Of a stretch of DNA of 32,884 bases, positions 1 to 9,122 are shown piece after piece; within the stretch, counting starts at the first letter, position 1; each line of letters starts with the position of its first letter. This DNA is from Rhodoferax sp. OV413 (lineage in GTDB: Bacteria > Pseudomonadota > Gammaproteobacteria > Burkholderiales > Burkholderiaceae_C), in assembly GCA_945885775.1 (NCBI GenBank), contig CAMCZF010000006.1:1-32884 (forward strand), written 5' to 3'. The translations under genes and the position numbers were made by a program. The notes under the pieces are model-generated. The model was not told where the DNA came from. It worked only from the letters and a program-made list of their open reading frames with translations, and searched no databases.

Positions 1-1536
1 CTCACCGCCGAGTTTCTGCACGAGACCAACACCTTCTGCAAACTACCCACCGACCTGGCGGTCTTTGCCGAACGCGGCTTGCTCTACGGCGCCGAGGCCG
101 TCGCGGCGCGTCAAGACAACAACACCGAGCTCGGTGGTTTTCTGGAGGCCGGCTCCGATTACAACTGGGACGTTACACATGTGATCAGTGCCCACGCCCA
201 GCCGGGCGGACTGGTCACGCGCGACGCCTTTGACACACTCACCGACCCCATCGTGGCAGCGGCCAAGGCCCATCGCGACACGCTTGACGGCATCTTGCTC
301 GGCTTGCACGGCGCCATGGTGACTGATTTTTGTGGTGATGGCGAGGGTGAACTGCTGCGCCGCTTGCGTGTCGTGGTCGGCCCGGACCTGCCCATTGGCA
401 TCACCCTGGACCCGCACGCCAACGTCAGCCGCGCCATGTGTGATCTGGCCCAGATCATCGTGTCATTCAAGACCTACCCGCACACCGACATGCGCCTCGC
501 AGCGCGGCATGCCGCCGACATCCTGCAGCGCACGATGCAAGGCGAGATCCACCCAGTCACGCTGCGCGTGACCCGCCCCATGCTGGAAGAGGCTAACGGC
601 GGGCGCACCGACATCGGGCCCATGGTCGACCGGTTGGCACGGGCGCGGGCCTATGAGCAGCAAGCCGACGTGTTCGCGGTCAGCATCAACGGCGCGTTCC
701 CGCATGCCAATATCGCCGAGGTGGGCACGAGCGTGACCGTCACCGCGCAAGGCGATATGGCCCGCCACGCGGCCTTCGCCAGTGAGCTGGCTGACGACAT
801 CTGGGCCCGCCGCCACGACGCCATCAACCAGTTCCACACCGTGGCGCAGGCGGCAGCGATCTGCAAGGCCTACCGCCCGGAGGGTCGCGGCCCGATCATC
901 GTCGCCGACTATGCCGACAACCCGGGTGGCGGTACCTATGGCGACTCAACCAACCTGCTCAAGGCCATGCTGGACGCCGGCTTGCAAAACGCCTGTTTCG
1001 GGCCCATGGTCGACGCCCAAACCGTGCAGCAGTTACAAGGCCATGCGCCCGGCGACACCGTCCACATTGCGCTTGGCGGCAAGACCGATCCGGGTGTTGG
1101 TGGCACGCCACTCGCGCTGACGGGTACCCTGGTGTCACTCAATGCCAACGGTAACTACACAGGCAGTGGCGCCATGATCGGGGGCCTGCAGCGGTCCTGG
1201 GGGCCGCTGGCCGTGGTGCAGGTGGAGGGCATCGAGATTCTGGTGGTGACGGTTCGGGCCCAGATCCTTGATCTTCAGCAGTTCCTGGCCTTCGGAATCG
1301 ATCCCTCACACAAGGACGTGGTGGCATTGAAATCCATGCAGCACTTCCGTGCGGCCTTCGAGCCCATTGCAGGCCAAGTCATCGTGTGCGACAGCGGCGC
1401 TTTGTGCACCGTCAACTACGGGGCATTGCCCTTCACTCAGGTGCCGCGGCCGATGTTCCCGCTGGACCGAGACATGGACATCGCCCCTTGGCTGCATGAC
1501 AACCAGGGTGGGGTCTACATCCCGCCGCGACACTGA
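1..1536 (+). CDS. M81 family metallopeptidase (MlrC / microcystinase C-like), 5' partial
   Basis: Frame 1 is open from base 1 (LTAEFLHETNTFCKLPTD...). HETNTF, the HGAMV region and DPHAN(V)S are MlrC/DUF1485-like motifs. The ORF track start at 79 is internal. Confidence 0.85.
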   Translation, partial: LTAEFLHETNTFCKLPTDLAVFAERGLLYGAEAVAARQDNNTELGGFLEAGSDYNWDVTHVISAHAQPGGLVTRDAFDTLTDPIVAAAKAHRDTLDGILLGLHGAMVTDFCGDGEGELLRRLRVVVGPDLPIGITLDPHANVSRAMCDLAQIIVSFKTYPHTDMRLAARHAADILQRTMQGEIHPVTLRVTRPMLEEANGGRTDIGPMVDRLARARAYEQQADVFAVSINGAFPHANIAEVGTSVTVTAQGDMARHAAFASELADDIWARRHDAINQFHTVAQAAAICKAYRPEGRGPIIVADYADNPGGGTYGDSTNLLKAMLDAGLQNACFGPMVDAQTVQQLQGHAPGDTVHIALGGKTDPGVGGTPLALTGTLVSLNANGNYTGSGAMIGGLQRSWGPLAVVQVEGIEILVVTVRAQILDLQQFLAFGIDPSHKDVVALKSMQHFRAAFEPIAGQVIVCDSGALCTVNYGALPFTQVPRPMFPLDRDMDIAPWLHDNQGGVYIPPRH

Positions 1537-1550
1537 AGATGGCTGGTCGC

Positions 1551-2459
1551 TCAGGCCGGCGCCACGCCAAGCAGTGAGAGCGTGCGTGCCGCATGGGGTG
1601 CCGACTGGTAGGTCTGCAGCGGGTCAACCGGCGCCTCGGGCAAAGCAAACTGGATGCAGTTGATAAACAGCGAAAACAACTCTGCCTGCGAACCAATGTC
1701 GAGCTTGCGGTAGATGTTCCGGCGGTGGATCTTGATGGTGCCCTCGGTGGTGGCAAGCCGCTGCGCCGTCAACGCTGACGAGTAGCCGCTGATCAGGTAA
1801 AACAACACTTGGCGCTCCCGCTGTGTCAGCAGCGAGCTGGCAAAGTTCTCGATCGTGGCCTGCACCTTGCGGTGGGTCAAGTTGTCGGTGTCTCGCCGCG
1901 AGGCGGCGGCGGTGAGCTCATGGTGGCGTGCGGCAGAGGCAAAGATGACCGGGAGCAGGGTGTTGATCGCCACCGTGTCGGCATCCTGGAACTTTGGGTG
2001 ACGGATACTGCGCTCGATGAAAATATTGAGCGCACTGTCTGCGTCGATGCGCCACAGCAGTTCGATCGAATCGGACAACCCGATTTGCGAATAGAACACC
2101 CGGTAGTACTCGCTCTGAAAAAAATCGTCGGGGGCGATGTCGGTGAGCCGGTGAACACCACTGGGCGCACCGGCTGCAAACAGCTGGTAATGCGGGTCCA
2201 GCACATAGGGGCCAGACAGGTAGGCGTCCTCAGGCAGCGCCCGCTCTGAGGGGTCAAACCGGTGCAGGATACGCCGGGGGCGTTGCTCGCGGTAGTAGAC
2301 CATCGCGCCGCCAGAATCGATGGCGCACACCGTGCCCAGCAGGTTGAGCACTGCATCGAACCAGTCTGCGCTGCCAATGGCCGCGGTCATCCTGGCCAGT
2401 GCACTGACCAGGGGGGCGTTCAGGGGCAGGCAGAGGTGTGACTTGAAGGCGTCGTGCAT
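1551..2459 (-). CDS. LuxR-family transcriptional regulator (C-terminal HTH)
   Basis: C-terminal LTQRERQVLFYLISGYSSALTAQRLATTEGTIKIHRRNIYRKLDIGSQAELFSLF is a LuxR-type HTH. Start set at M21 of the ORF (MHDAFKSHL), just after the PhyH stop. Confidence 0.85.
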   Translation of the reverse strand: MHDAFKSHLCLPLNAPLVSALARMTAAIGSADWFDAVLNLLGTVCAIDSGGAMVYYREQRPRRILHRFDPSERALPEDAYLSGPYVLDPHYQLFAAGAPSGVHRLTDIAPDDFFQSEYYRVFYSQIGLSDSIELLWRIDADSALNIFIERSIRHPKFQDADTVAINTLLPVIFASAARHHELTAAASRRDTDNLTHRKVQATIENFASSLLTQRERQVLFYLISGYSSALTAQRLATTEGTIKIHRRNIYRKLDIGSQAELFSLFINCIQFALPEAPVDPLQTYQSAPHAARTLSLLGVAPA

Positions 2460-2460
2460 G

Positions 2461-3309
2461 TTAAATGAAGCCGCGCAGTGGCAGGCGACCATCGCGTTGC
2501 AGCCAGTTGTGCGCCGCATAGGTGGCCTGCCCGTCGGTCACGTGAAGGGTATAGGCGTGGCGCGACTGCAGGGACCGGTTGGGGGCGCTGTAGTGCGGCA
2601 GCAGGCCGTGAAACACCACCAGCGTACCAGCAGCTACCTCTAGCGGCTGCGCCTGGGCGCCACTCGGCCAGGGCGTATCGTCCAAAGTGTCCATGTGCAC
2701 CACGTCGCCTTGGCGTACAAAGCGCTGGCGCAGCGGGCCACGGTGCGCACCGGGCGCCACCCACAGGCAGCCGTTGCTCAAGGTGGCGTCTTCCAGCGCA
2801 AACCAAAAGGTGGTGACGCTGTGCGGCACGGTCTCAAAAAACGTGGCGTCCTGGTGCCAGCCCACCTCGCCGCCAATGCCGGGCTGCTTGAAGATGTACA
2901 TCGACTGCCACAGCTGCGGTTGCGCCAGCCCCAAACCGGCCGCCACGCCGGCCAGCGCCGGGCCGTGCGAAAAGGCGTCAAACACCGCGTCCCGGTCATG
3001 CAGGGCGTGGCCGATCTTGTTGATGGACAGCGCCTTGGCCTGGCGCAGCTGGCCAGCGGCGTCACAGGCTTCCTCCTCAAAAAAACAGCGGATCTGGTCG
3101 CCTGAGCCCAAAAAATAGTCGTCAGCCGTGCGGCGCTGTTCGTGTGTACTGAAAATGCTGACCCGCTCGCCGGGCTCAAACGCCGCCACGATCTGCTCGG
3201 CCCGGGCCCGCACCGCGGCGAGTTCGGGCGCGGGCTTGAAGTCCGGCAGCACCAAAAAACCGTCCCGCTGGTAGCTGGCAATCTGGTCGGGTGTGAGCGT
3301 GGCGGGCAT
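2461..3309 (-). CDS. Phytanoyl-CoA dioxygenase (PhyH) family protein
   Basis: DGFLVLPDF..., GWHQDATFF (HxD) and distal H in VVFHGLLPHYSAPNRS; start at MPATLTPDQIASYQRDGF. Confidence 0.85.
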   Translation of the reverse strand: MPATLTPDQIASYQRDGFLVLPDFKPAPELAAVRARAEQIVAAFEPGERVSIFSTHEQRRTADDYFLGSGDQIRCFFEEEACDAAGQLRQAKALSINKIGHALHDRDAVFDAFSHGPALAGVAAGLGLAQPQLWQSMYIFKQPGIGGEVGWHQDATFFETVPHSVTTFWFALEDATLSNGCLWVAPGAHRGPLRQRFVRQGDVVHMDTLDDTPWPSGAQAQPLEVAAGTLVVFHGLLPHYSAPNRSLQSRHAYTLHVTDGQATYAAHNWLQRDGRLPLRGFI

Positions 3310-3407
3310 AAGTTCCAGTATAGACAGCGCCCGGTAGCAGGCCCACACAGAAGGCCCGCCACGCCGGCCCGACAATAGAACGCATCACCAACCCGCTGGA
3401 GCCCGCC

Positions 3408-4418
3408 GTGAACCTTGTCCCTTTGATCGAACTCAGCCGTGGCGGCACGCCCGAGTGCCTGCACCTGGGCGCGGTGGCCGTGGTCAACACGCGCGGCCAG
3501 TTGCTGGCGCAAGCCGGTGACCCGCATTGGCTGACCTTTTCGCGCTCCACCCTCAAGGCGCTGCAGGCGCTGCCCTTCATGGAGGCCGGTGGCGCAGCCC
3601 AATTTGGCTTTGGCCCGCAGCAACTGGCCATGCTGTGCGCCAGCCACAACGGCGAAGACATGCACGTGGCGCAGACGCAAACCATGCTGGAGAAAACCGG
3701 CCTGACCTACAAGGCGCTGCGCTGCGGCTGCCATGTGCCCGGGCTGTTCACCCTGCTCGACCAGGCGCCGCCAGCCGGGTTGCAGTTTGACGAGCGGCAC
3801 AACAACTGCAGCGGCAAGCACGCCGGGTTTTTGGCCTACTGCGTGCAGCACGGCCTGAGCCTGGACGATTACATCGACCCAGGCCACCCGCTGCAGCAGG
3901 CGATCCGGCGCGATGTGGCGCGCGCCGTAGGCATGGATGCCAACGACTTCAAGATGGGGTTGGACGGCTGCTCGGCGCCCAATTACGCGCTGCCCTTGGA
4001 CCGTCTGGCCTACGGCTACGCCCGGCTGGCCAGTGGTGCGCGTGATGCCGAGTTTGGCCAGAGCTTTGCTGCCCTGAGCGAGGCCATGACGGCGCACCCC
4101 GATTTGGTGTCGGGCACAAAGCGCAATGACCTGGCTTTCATGCAGGCCGGGCGCGGCGACTGGGTCAGCAAGGTGGGCGCTGACGGTGTGCAGGTGGTAG
4201 GCAGCACCAGCCGGGGCGAGGCCTTTGCCATCAAGGTGATTGACGGCAACAAACCGGCCTTGTTTGCGGCCAGTGTCGAGGTGATGGACCAGCTGGGCTG
4301 GCTGGACGAGGCGCAGCGGGCCGAGCTGGCGGCCTGGCGGGCGCCGACGCTGGTCAATGCGCGTGGCCTGACTGTGGGGGCGCGGCGGCCGGTCTTTCAG
4401 CTGCAGCGACCGGTCTGA
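3408..4418 (+). CDS. Asparaginase II family protein
   Basis: MNLVPLIELSRGGTPECLHLGAVAVV..., RHNNCSGKHAGFLAYC typical of the Asparaginase_II family. Confidence 0.85.
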   Translation: MNLVPLIELSRGGTPECLHLGAVAVVNTRGQLLAQAGDPHWLTFSRSTLKALQALPFMEAGGAAQFGFGPQQLAMLCASHNGEDMHVAQTQTMLEKTGLTYKALRCGCHVPGLFTLLDQAPPAGLQFDERHNNCSGKHAGFLAYCVQHGLSLDDYIDPGHPLQQAIRRDVARAVGMDANDFKMGLDGCSAPNYALPLDRLAYGYARLASGARDAEFGQSFAALSEAMTAHPDLVSGTKRNDLAFMQAGRGDWVSKVGADGVQVVGSTSRGEAFAIKVIDGNKPALFAASVEVMDQLGWLDEAQRAELAAWRAPTLVNARGLTVGARRPVFQLQRPV

Positions 4419-4503
4419 AACAACTCGACGGCATCGCCGAGCTGGCGGTCGACCTGATCGCGGCGCTGTGGCGTCGGGTTCTGTTTGAGATTTTGCCCAG
4501 CGC

Positions 4504-5616
4504 TCAGTCGCCCCAGACCTCGCGTGCCGTCTCAATCACCAGGCGCAGCTTGTTGCGCTGGGCTTCCACCGCAATGTTGTTGCCATGCACGGTGCTGGAA
4601 AAGCCGCATTGGGGTGACAGCGCCAACTGCTCCATTGGGGCGTAACGCGCAGCTTCGTCGATACGGCGCTTGAGGTCGTCCTTGCTTTCCATCTGGTCGA
4701 ACTTGGTGGTCACCAGACCCAGCACCACGGTCTTGCCCTTGGGCAGAAAGCGCAGCGGTTTGAAGTCGCCGCTGCGGTCGTCGTCGTACTCCATGAAGTA
4801 GGCGTCCAGGTTCATCTCGCTCAGCAGCGCCTCGGCCACGGGCTCATAGTTGCCGCTGGCGGCGTGCGTGCTCTTGAAGTTGCCCCGGCACAGGTGCATG
4901 GCCAGCAACATGCCAGGCGGCTTCTGCGCCACCACCTTGTTGATGAAGGCGGCGTAGCGGTGCGGCAGCTCATTGGGGTCATCGCCACGCTGGCGTGCCG
5001 CTTCGCGCATTTTGTCGTCACACAGGTAGGCCAGGTTGGTGTCGTCGATTTGCACATAGTTGCAACCGGCGGCGGCCAGGCTACGCAACTCGTCGCCATA
5101 GGCCTTGGCCACGTCGTCATAAAAAACCGGGTCAAGTTCGGGGTAGTGCTCGCGGCTGATGCCGGCGCGGCCACCGCGAAAATGCAGCATGGTGGGCGAA
5201 GGAATCGTCACTTTGGGCGTGTGGCCAGCCGCCACTTGGCTTTTCAGGTACTGGAAATCCGCCAGTTGGATGTCTTTAACATGGCGCACCTTGTCCACCA
5301 CCCGCATCACGGGCGGGGCCAGTTCCAGGGTGCCGTCGGGCTTTTGGATGGTCATCGGGATGTCGGTCTTGACGCCGCCGAGCTGTTCCAGAAAGTCGAT
5401 ATGAAAATAGGTGCGGCGAAACTCGCCATCGGTGATGCTTTTCAGGCCTACGTCCTGCTGAAACTTGACAATGTCGGTGATGGCGCGGTCTTCCGCCAGC
5501 CGCAATGCGTCGGCATTAATCTGGCCTTTGGCGTGTTGCTCGCGGGCTTCGAGCAGGGCCAGGGGGCGCAAAAAGCTGCCCACGTGGTCATAGTGGGCGG
5601 GTAGGGTGGGGGTCAT
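4504..5616 (-). CDS. Cobalamin-independent methionine synthase II-like (MetE C-terminal domain family) protein
   Basis: HYDHVGSFLRPLALLEAR..., QIDDTNLAYLCD, HLCRGNFKSTHAASGNYEPVAE, LSPQCGFSSTVHGN; start at MTPTLPAHYDHVGSF. Confidence 0.85.
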   Translation of the reverse strand: MTPTLPAHYDHVGSFLRPLALLEAREQHAKGQINADALRLAEDRAITDIVKFQQDVGLKSITDGEFRRTYFHIDFLEQLGGVKTDIPMTIQKPDGTLELAPPVMRVVDKVRHVKDIQLADFQYLKSQVAAGHTPKVTIPSPTMLHFRGGRAGISREHYPELDPVFYDDVAKAYGDELRSLAAAGCNYVQIDDTNLAYLCDDKMREAARQRGDDPNELPHRYAAFINKVVAQKPPGMLLAMHLCRGNFKSTHAASGNYEPVAEALLSEMNLDAYFMEYDDDRSGDFKPLRFLPKGKTVVLGLVTTKFDQMESKDDLKRRIDEAARYAPMEQLALSPQCGFSSTVHGNNIAVEAQRNKLRLVIETAREVWGD

Positions 5617-5741
5617 GGGGGCATCTCCGGTCATGGTGGGGGGGTCGACGCAGGCTTTGCGCTCAGAACCCATGTTAATGGATACCGACAGGGCGCTTTG
5701 AACGCTCTTTGTCTCACCTCAAGCCAAAATCCTACAGCCAA

Positions 5742-5762
5742 TGTATACAATGAGTATTCATT
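5742..5762. promoter_or_regulatory. Candidate operator for the GntR/VanR-type regulator (TGTATACA palindrome plus AATGA-gtat-TCATT inverted repeat)
   Basis: ccaaTGTATACAatgagtattcattATG directly abuts the vanA start. FCD-type GntR regulators commonly bind short TNGT/ACNA palindromes. It overlaps a -10-like TACAAT (5746-5751). Confidence 0.4.
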
Positions 5763-6869
5763 ATGCTCATCAGCCCCTCCTTCCCCCTGAATGCCTGGTA
5801 TGCCGCCGCCTACGATGTGGAGATGGTGCAACAGCTGCTGGCACGCACCATCTGCAAACAACGGGTGGTGATGTTCCGCAAGACCGATGGCAGCGTGGCC
5901 GTGCTGGAAGACGCCTGCTGGCACCGGCTGCTGCCACTCTCCATGGGCCGCCTGCATGGCGACGAAGTGACCTGCGGCTACCACGGCCTGGTATTCAACG
6001 CGCAGGGGCGCTGCACCCACATGCCCAGCCAGGAGACGATCAACCCCACGGCCTGCGTGCGCAGCTACCCGGTGGTGGAGAAACACCGCTTTGTCTGGAT
6101 CTGGCCCGGTGACCCGGCCAAGGCCGACCCGGCCCTGGTGCCCGACATGCACTGGAACGACGACCCGGCCTGGGCTGGCGACGGCGAACTCATTACCGTG
6201 CAATGCGACTACCGCCTGGTCATCGACAACCTGATGGACCTGACGCATGAGACCTTTGTCCACGGCTCCAGCATTGGCCAGCAGGCCGTGGCCGAGGCCC
6301 CTTTTGTGGCCACCCATGGGGACCGCAGCGCTACCGTCACGCGCTGGATGTCCAACATTGACGCACCGCCCTTCTGGGCCGGGCAGATCCGGCAGGCGCG
6401 TGGCTACCAGGGCCCGGTCGACCGCTGGCAAATCATCCGTTTTGAGGCGCCCTGCACCGTCAGCATCGATGTTGGCGTGGCCGAGGCCGGCACGGGCGCC
6501 GTCCCCCCGGGCGGCAATATGGGGGATGCGCGCCTGAGCGACCGCAGCAGCGGCGTCAACGGCATGGTGCTCAACACCATCACCCCCGAGACCGACGGCA
6601 GCTGCCACTATTTTTGGGCTTTTGCCCGCAATTACCGTCTAGGCGAACAAGGCCTTACACACCAGCTGCGAGAGGGCGTGGCCAAGATCTTCCGTGAAGA
6701 CGAGCTGATTTTGGAAGCCCAGCAACGCGCCATGGTCGAGCGCCCCGAACGCGCCTTTTACAACCTCAACATCGACGCAGGCGCAGTCTGGGCGCGGCGG
6801 CTGATCGATGGCCTGGTGGCGCAGGAACAGCCCAAGCGCACCGTGGTTCCAATCCGCGCCGCAGCCTGA
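5763..6869 (+). CDS. vanA: Rieske-type aromatic ring-hydroxylating oxygenase, vanillate O-demethylase oxygenase subunit-like
   Basis: FPLNAWYAAAYDVE, Rieske CWHR...CGYHG, and CDYRLVIDNLMDLTHETFVHGSSIGQ are typical of VanA. Confidence 0.85.
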   Translation: MLISPSFPLNAWYAAAYDVEMVQQLLARTICKQRVVMFRKTDGSVAVLEDACWHRLLPLSMGRLHGDEVTCGYHGLVFNAQGRCTHMPSQETINPTACVRSYPVVEKHRFVWIWPGDPAKADPALVPDMHWNDDPAWAGDGELITVQCDYRLVIDNLMDLTHETFVHGSSIGQQAVAEAPFVATHGDRSATVTRWMSNIDAPPFWAGQIRQARGYQGPVDRWQIIRFEAPCTVSIDVGVAEAGTGAVPPGGNMGDARLSDRSSGVNGMVLNTITPETDGSCHYFWAFARNYRLGEQGLTHQLREGVAKIFREDELILEAQQRAMVERPERAFYNLNIDAGAVWARRLIDGLVAQEQPKRTVVPIRAAA

Positions 6870-6880
6870 AAGCCAACACC

Positions 6881-7681
6881 ATGACAAAAGCTACTAAATT
6901 AATAGCAAACAATGACGCTGGCAAAGGGCTAGCGGCCGAAATGCCTCTACAAACCAGTTCAGACAGCGTGCAGGTGCGGGCACTGCTGCAGCTGCGTGAA
7001 CTGATCCTGTCAGGCGAGCTGGCCGGTGGCAGCCGCATCACTGAACTGGCGGTGGTGCAACGGCTGGGCGCCTCACGCACGCCGGTGCGTGCGGCGCTGA
7101 TGCGCCTGGAACAAGAAGGCCTGCTGGAGGCACTGCCATCCGGCGGCTACGCCATCAAGACCTTCAGCGAGCGCGATGTGTCAGAGGCGATCGAGCTGCG
7201 TGGCACGCTAGAGGGCCTGTCTGCCCGGCTGGCGGCGGAGCGTGGCGCCGCCCCCGTGGTGCTGGCTGAAGCGCGCGCCTGTCTGGACGCGATTGACCAA
7301 TTTTTGAAGTCACCCACACTGGACGACCAGGCTTTTTCACGCTATGTGGCCCTGAACGAACAATTCCACGCCCTGCTGTCCGAAATGTCGGGCAGCGCGG
7401 TGATTGCACGCCAGCTGGAACGGGTGATGAGCCTGCCCTTTGCCTCACCCTCTGGCTTTGTGGTGGCGCAGGCCAACTCCACCGCCGCGCGCGACATGCT
7501 GGTGGTGGCGCAGGACCAGCACCGACAGGTGCTGGACGCCATCACGCAAGGCGAAGGTTCCCGGGCCGAAGCCATCATGCGCGAACACTCGCGGCTGGCC
7601 CAGCGCAACCTGCGCGAGGTGGTGCAAAGCCCCCGCCAAGACCAACTGCCAGGCGTACGACTGATCCGAAAGCCACGCTGA
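6881..7681 (+). CDS. vanR: GntR family transcriptional regulator with FCD domain (VanR-like)
   Basis: LRELILSGELAGGSRITELAVVQRLGASRTPVRAALMRLEQEGLLE is a GntR wHTH; FCD-like C-terminus. Lies between vanA and vanB. Start may be 6881 or 6941. Confidence 0.75.
   Translation: MTKATKLIANNDAGKGLAAEMPLQTSSDSVQVRALLQLRELILSGELAGGSRITELAVVQRLGASRTPVRAALMRLEQEGLLEALPSGGYAIKTFSERDVSEAIELRGTLEGLSARLAAERGAAPVVLAEARACLDAIDQFLKSPTLDDQAFSRYVALNEQFHALLSEMSGSAVIARQLERVMSLPFASPSGFVVAQANSTAARDMLVVAQDQHRQVLDAITQGEGSRAEAIMREHSRLAQRNLREVVQSPRQDQLPGVRLIRKPR
6890..6943 (+). repeat. Short palindromic element at the vanR-like N-terminus
   Basis: GCTACTAAATTAATAGC-N22-CTAGCGGCC-GAAATG; encodes KLIANNDAGKGLAAEM if translation starts at 6881. 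Confidence 0.65.
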
Positions 7682-8655
7682 TGAGTGGCGACATCGTCTG
7701 GACCGAGGCCGTGGTCCAAGCCACCCGTGAGCTCACGCCCAGCGTACGAGAGTTCACCCTGGCGACAACCCGCCCCAGCCTGCCCTACGCTGCGGGCAGC
7801 CACCTGCAGGTCGAACTGCTGATCAACGGCCAGCCACAGACCCGCTCTTACTCCTTGATCGGGCAGGACGATGATGGTCTGTACCGGATTGCCGTCAAGC
7901 AACTGCCATTGGGGCGAGGCGGCTCGCTGGCCATGTGGCGGCTCGCGCCGGGTGACCTGCTGCGCATCAGTGCACCGCGCAATTTTTTCCCGCTGAGCCT
8001 GGCGGCACCGGGCTACCTGCTGCTGGCCGGCGGCATCGGCATCACCCCGCTGGTGTTGATGGCGCAAACCCTAGCCAAACGTGGCGCCCCGGTACGGCTG
8101 GTGCAGGGCGCCCGCACATTGAGTGAGCTGGCCTATGGCGACGTGCTGCGCGCAGCGCTGGGCGATCGGCTGACCCAAGTGGTGGATGAGCGCGTTGAAC
8201 GCATTGATTTTGCTGGTGAAATTGCCGCTCTCCCCCTCGGCGGCCAACTCTACGTCTGCGGCCCCGCGCCAATGTTAGAGGCGGCGCGCCAGGCCTGGGC
8301 CAACGCCGGCCGACCGGCCCACGACCTGCGCTTTGAGACCTTTGGCAGCAGCGGCCATCTAGCACCGCTGCCTTTTGGGCTGAAAGTCCCACGCCAGGGC
8401 ATTGACATCACCGTCGCCGCGAATGAGAGCCTGCTTGACGCCCTGGAGCTCGCCGGGGTCAGCGCCCTGTCGAATTGTCGGCGAGGCGAATGTGGTCTGT
8501 GTGCGCCGGATGTGCTGGCACTCGACGGCGTGATCGACCACCGCGATGTCTTTTTGAGCGCCCACGAGCACCTGCAAAACCAGCGCATTTGCGTCTGCGT
8601 GTCACGGGTGGTGGGCAGCATCACCCTGGACATCGCTTACCGGGCAGGGGCCTGA
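7681..8655 (+). CDS. vanB: Vanillate O-demethylase reductase-like flavin/2Fe-2S oxidoreductase
   Basis: RSYSLIGQDDDGLYRIAVK (flavin binding), GGIGITPLVLMA (NAD binding), CRRGECGLC...C (plant-type 2Fe-2S). Start overlaps the vanR stop (TGATG). Confidence 0.85.
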   Translation: MSGDIVWTEAVVQATRELTPSVREFTLATTRPSLPYAAGSHLQVELLINGQPQTRSYSLIGQDDDGLYRIAVKQLPLGRGGSLAMWRLAPGDLLRISAPRNFFPLSLAAPGYLLLAGGIGITPLVLMAQTLAKRGAPVRLVQGARTLSELAYGDVLRAALGDRLTQVVDERVERIDFAGEIAALPLGGQLYVCGPAPMLEAARQAWANAGRPAHDLRFETFGSSGHLAPLPFGLKVPRQGIDITVAANESLLDALELAGVSALSNCRRGECGLCAPDVLALDGVIDHRDVFLSAHEHLQNQRICVCVSRVVGSITLDIAYRAGA

Positions 8656-8672
8656 GCCGTTTCTTGGACCAC

Positions 8673-8708
8673 GCCAGTGGATGGCACAGACCATGGGCGA
8701 AGTGGGCG
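8673..8708 (+). repeat. 36-bp direct repeat, copy 1 (upstream of brnT)
   Basis: gccagtggatggcacagaccatgggcgaagtgggcg; identical to 9378-9413. Confidence 0.97.
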
Positions 8709-8807
8709 GTAGGACCGTAACACCCGGCGAGCTTTATGGGCTTGCTCTTTGAACAGCAAGTGCAGCCAAAGGTAAAGACCCATGAAAACATATAGCAACA
8801 AAATGAT

Positions 8808-8836
8808 TTGGCTAGGCTCAAAAGTGTTACTACAAT
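8808..8836 (+). promoter_or_regulatory. Candidate sigma-70-type promoter for brnTA (TTGGCT-17-TACAAT)
   Basis: TTGGCT 8808-8813, 17-bp spacer, TACAAT 8831-8836, 7 nt to the brnT ATG. Confidence 0.5.
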
Positions 8837-8843
8837 TTGACTG

Positions 8844-9122
8844 ATGCATATTGAGTTCGACGTTAACAAAAATGACACCAACATCCGTGAGCGCGGTCTG
8901 TCGTTGGAACGAGCGTCTGATTTCGATTTTGACAGTGCAATCATCAAGCGTGATTCGCGTAAGCCCTACCCCGAAGTGCGATATGTAGCGGTGGGTTTCT
9001 TGGATGCCCGGTTACATGTTTTGTGCTTCACGCCAATTGAAGTCGGCATTCGGGTCATCAGTTTTCGCAAGGCCAACACACGTGAAGTTAAACACTATGA
9101 AGAAACGTATCCCTCTCATTGA
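8844..9122 (+). CDS. brnT: BrnT family toxin
   Basis: IEFDVNKNDTNIRERGLSLERASDFDFDSAII..., RISFRKANTREVKHYEE are BrnT hallmarks; followed by an overlapping brnA. Confidence 0.88.
   Translation: MHIEFDVNKNDTNIRERGLSLERASDFDFDSAIIKRDSRKPYPEVRYVAVGFLDARLHVLCFTPIEVGIRVISFRKANTREVKHYEETYPSH

Noticed and set aside
2778-4535. 585-aa minus-strand ORF
   Set aside because: Antisense to the asparaginase gene and out of frame over PhyH; composition is typical of a GC-rich shadow frame.
8786-8825. Possible fifth copy of the palindromic element (ATAGCAACAAAATGATTTGGCTAGGCTC) upstream of brnT
   Set aside because: Spacing between ATAGC and the CTAG block is 15 nt rather than 22, and the left arm is missing; similarity is too weak to count.
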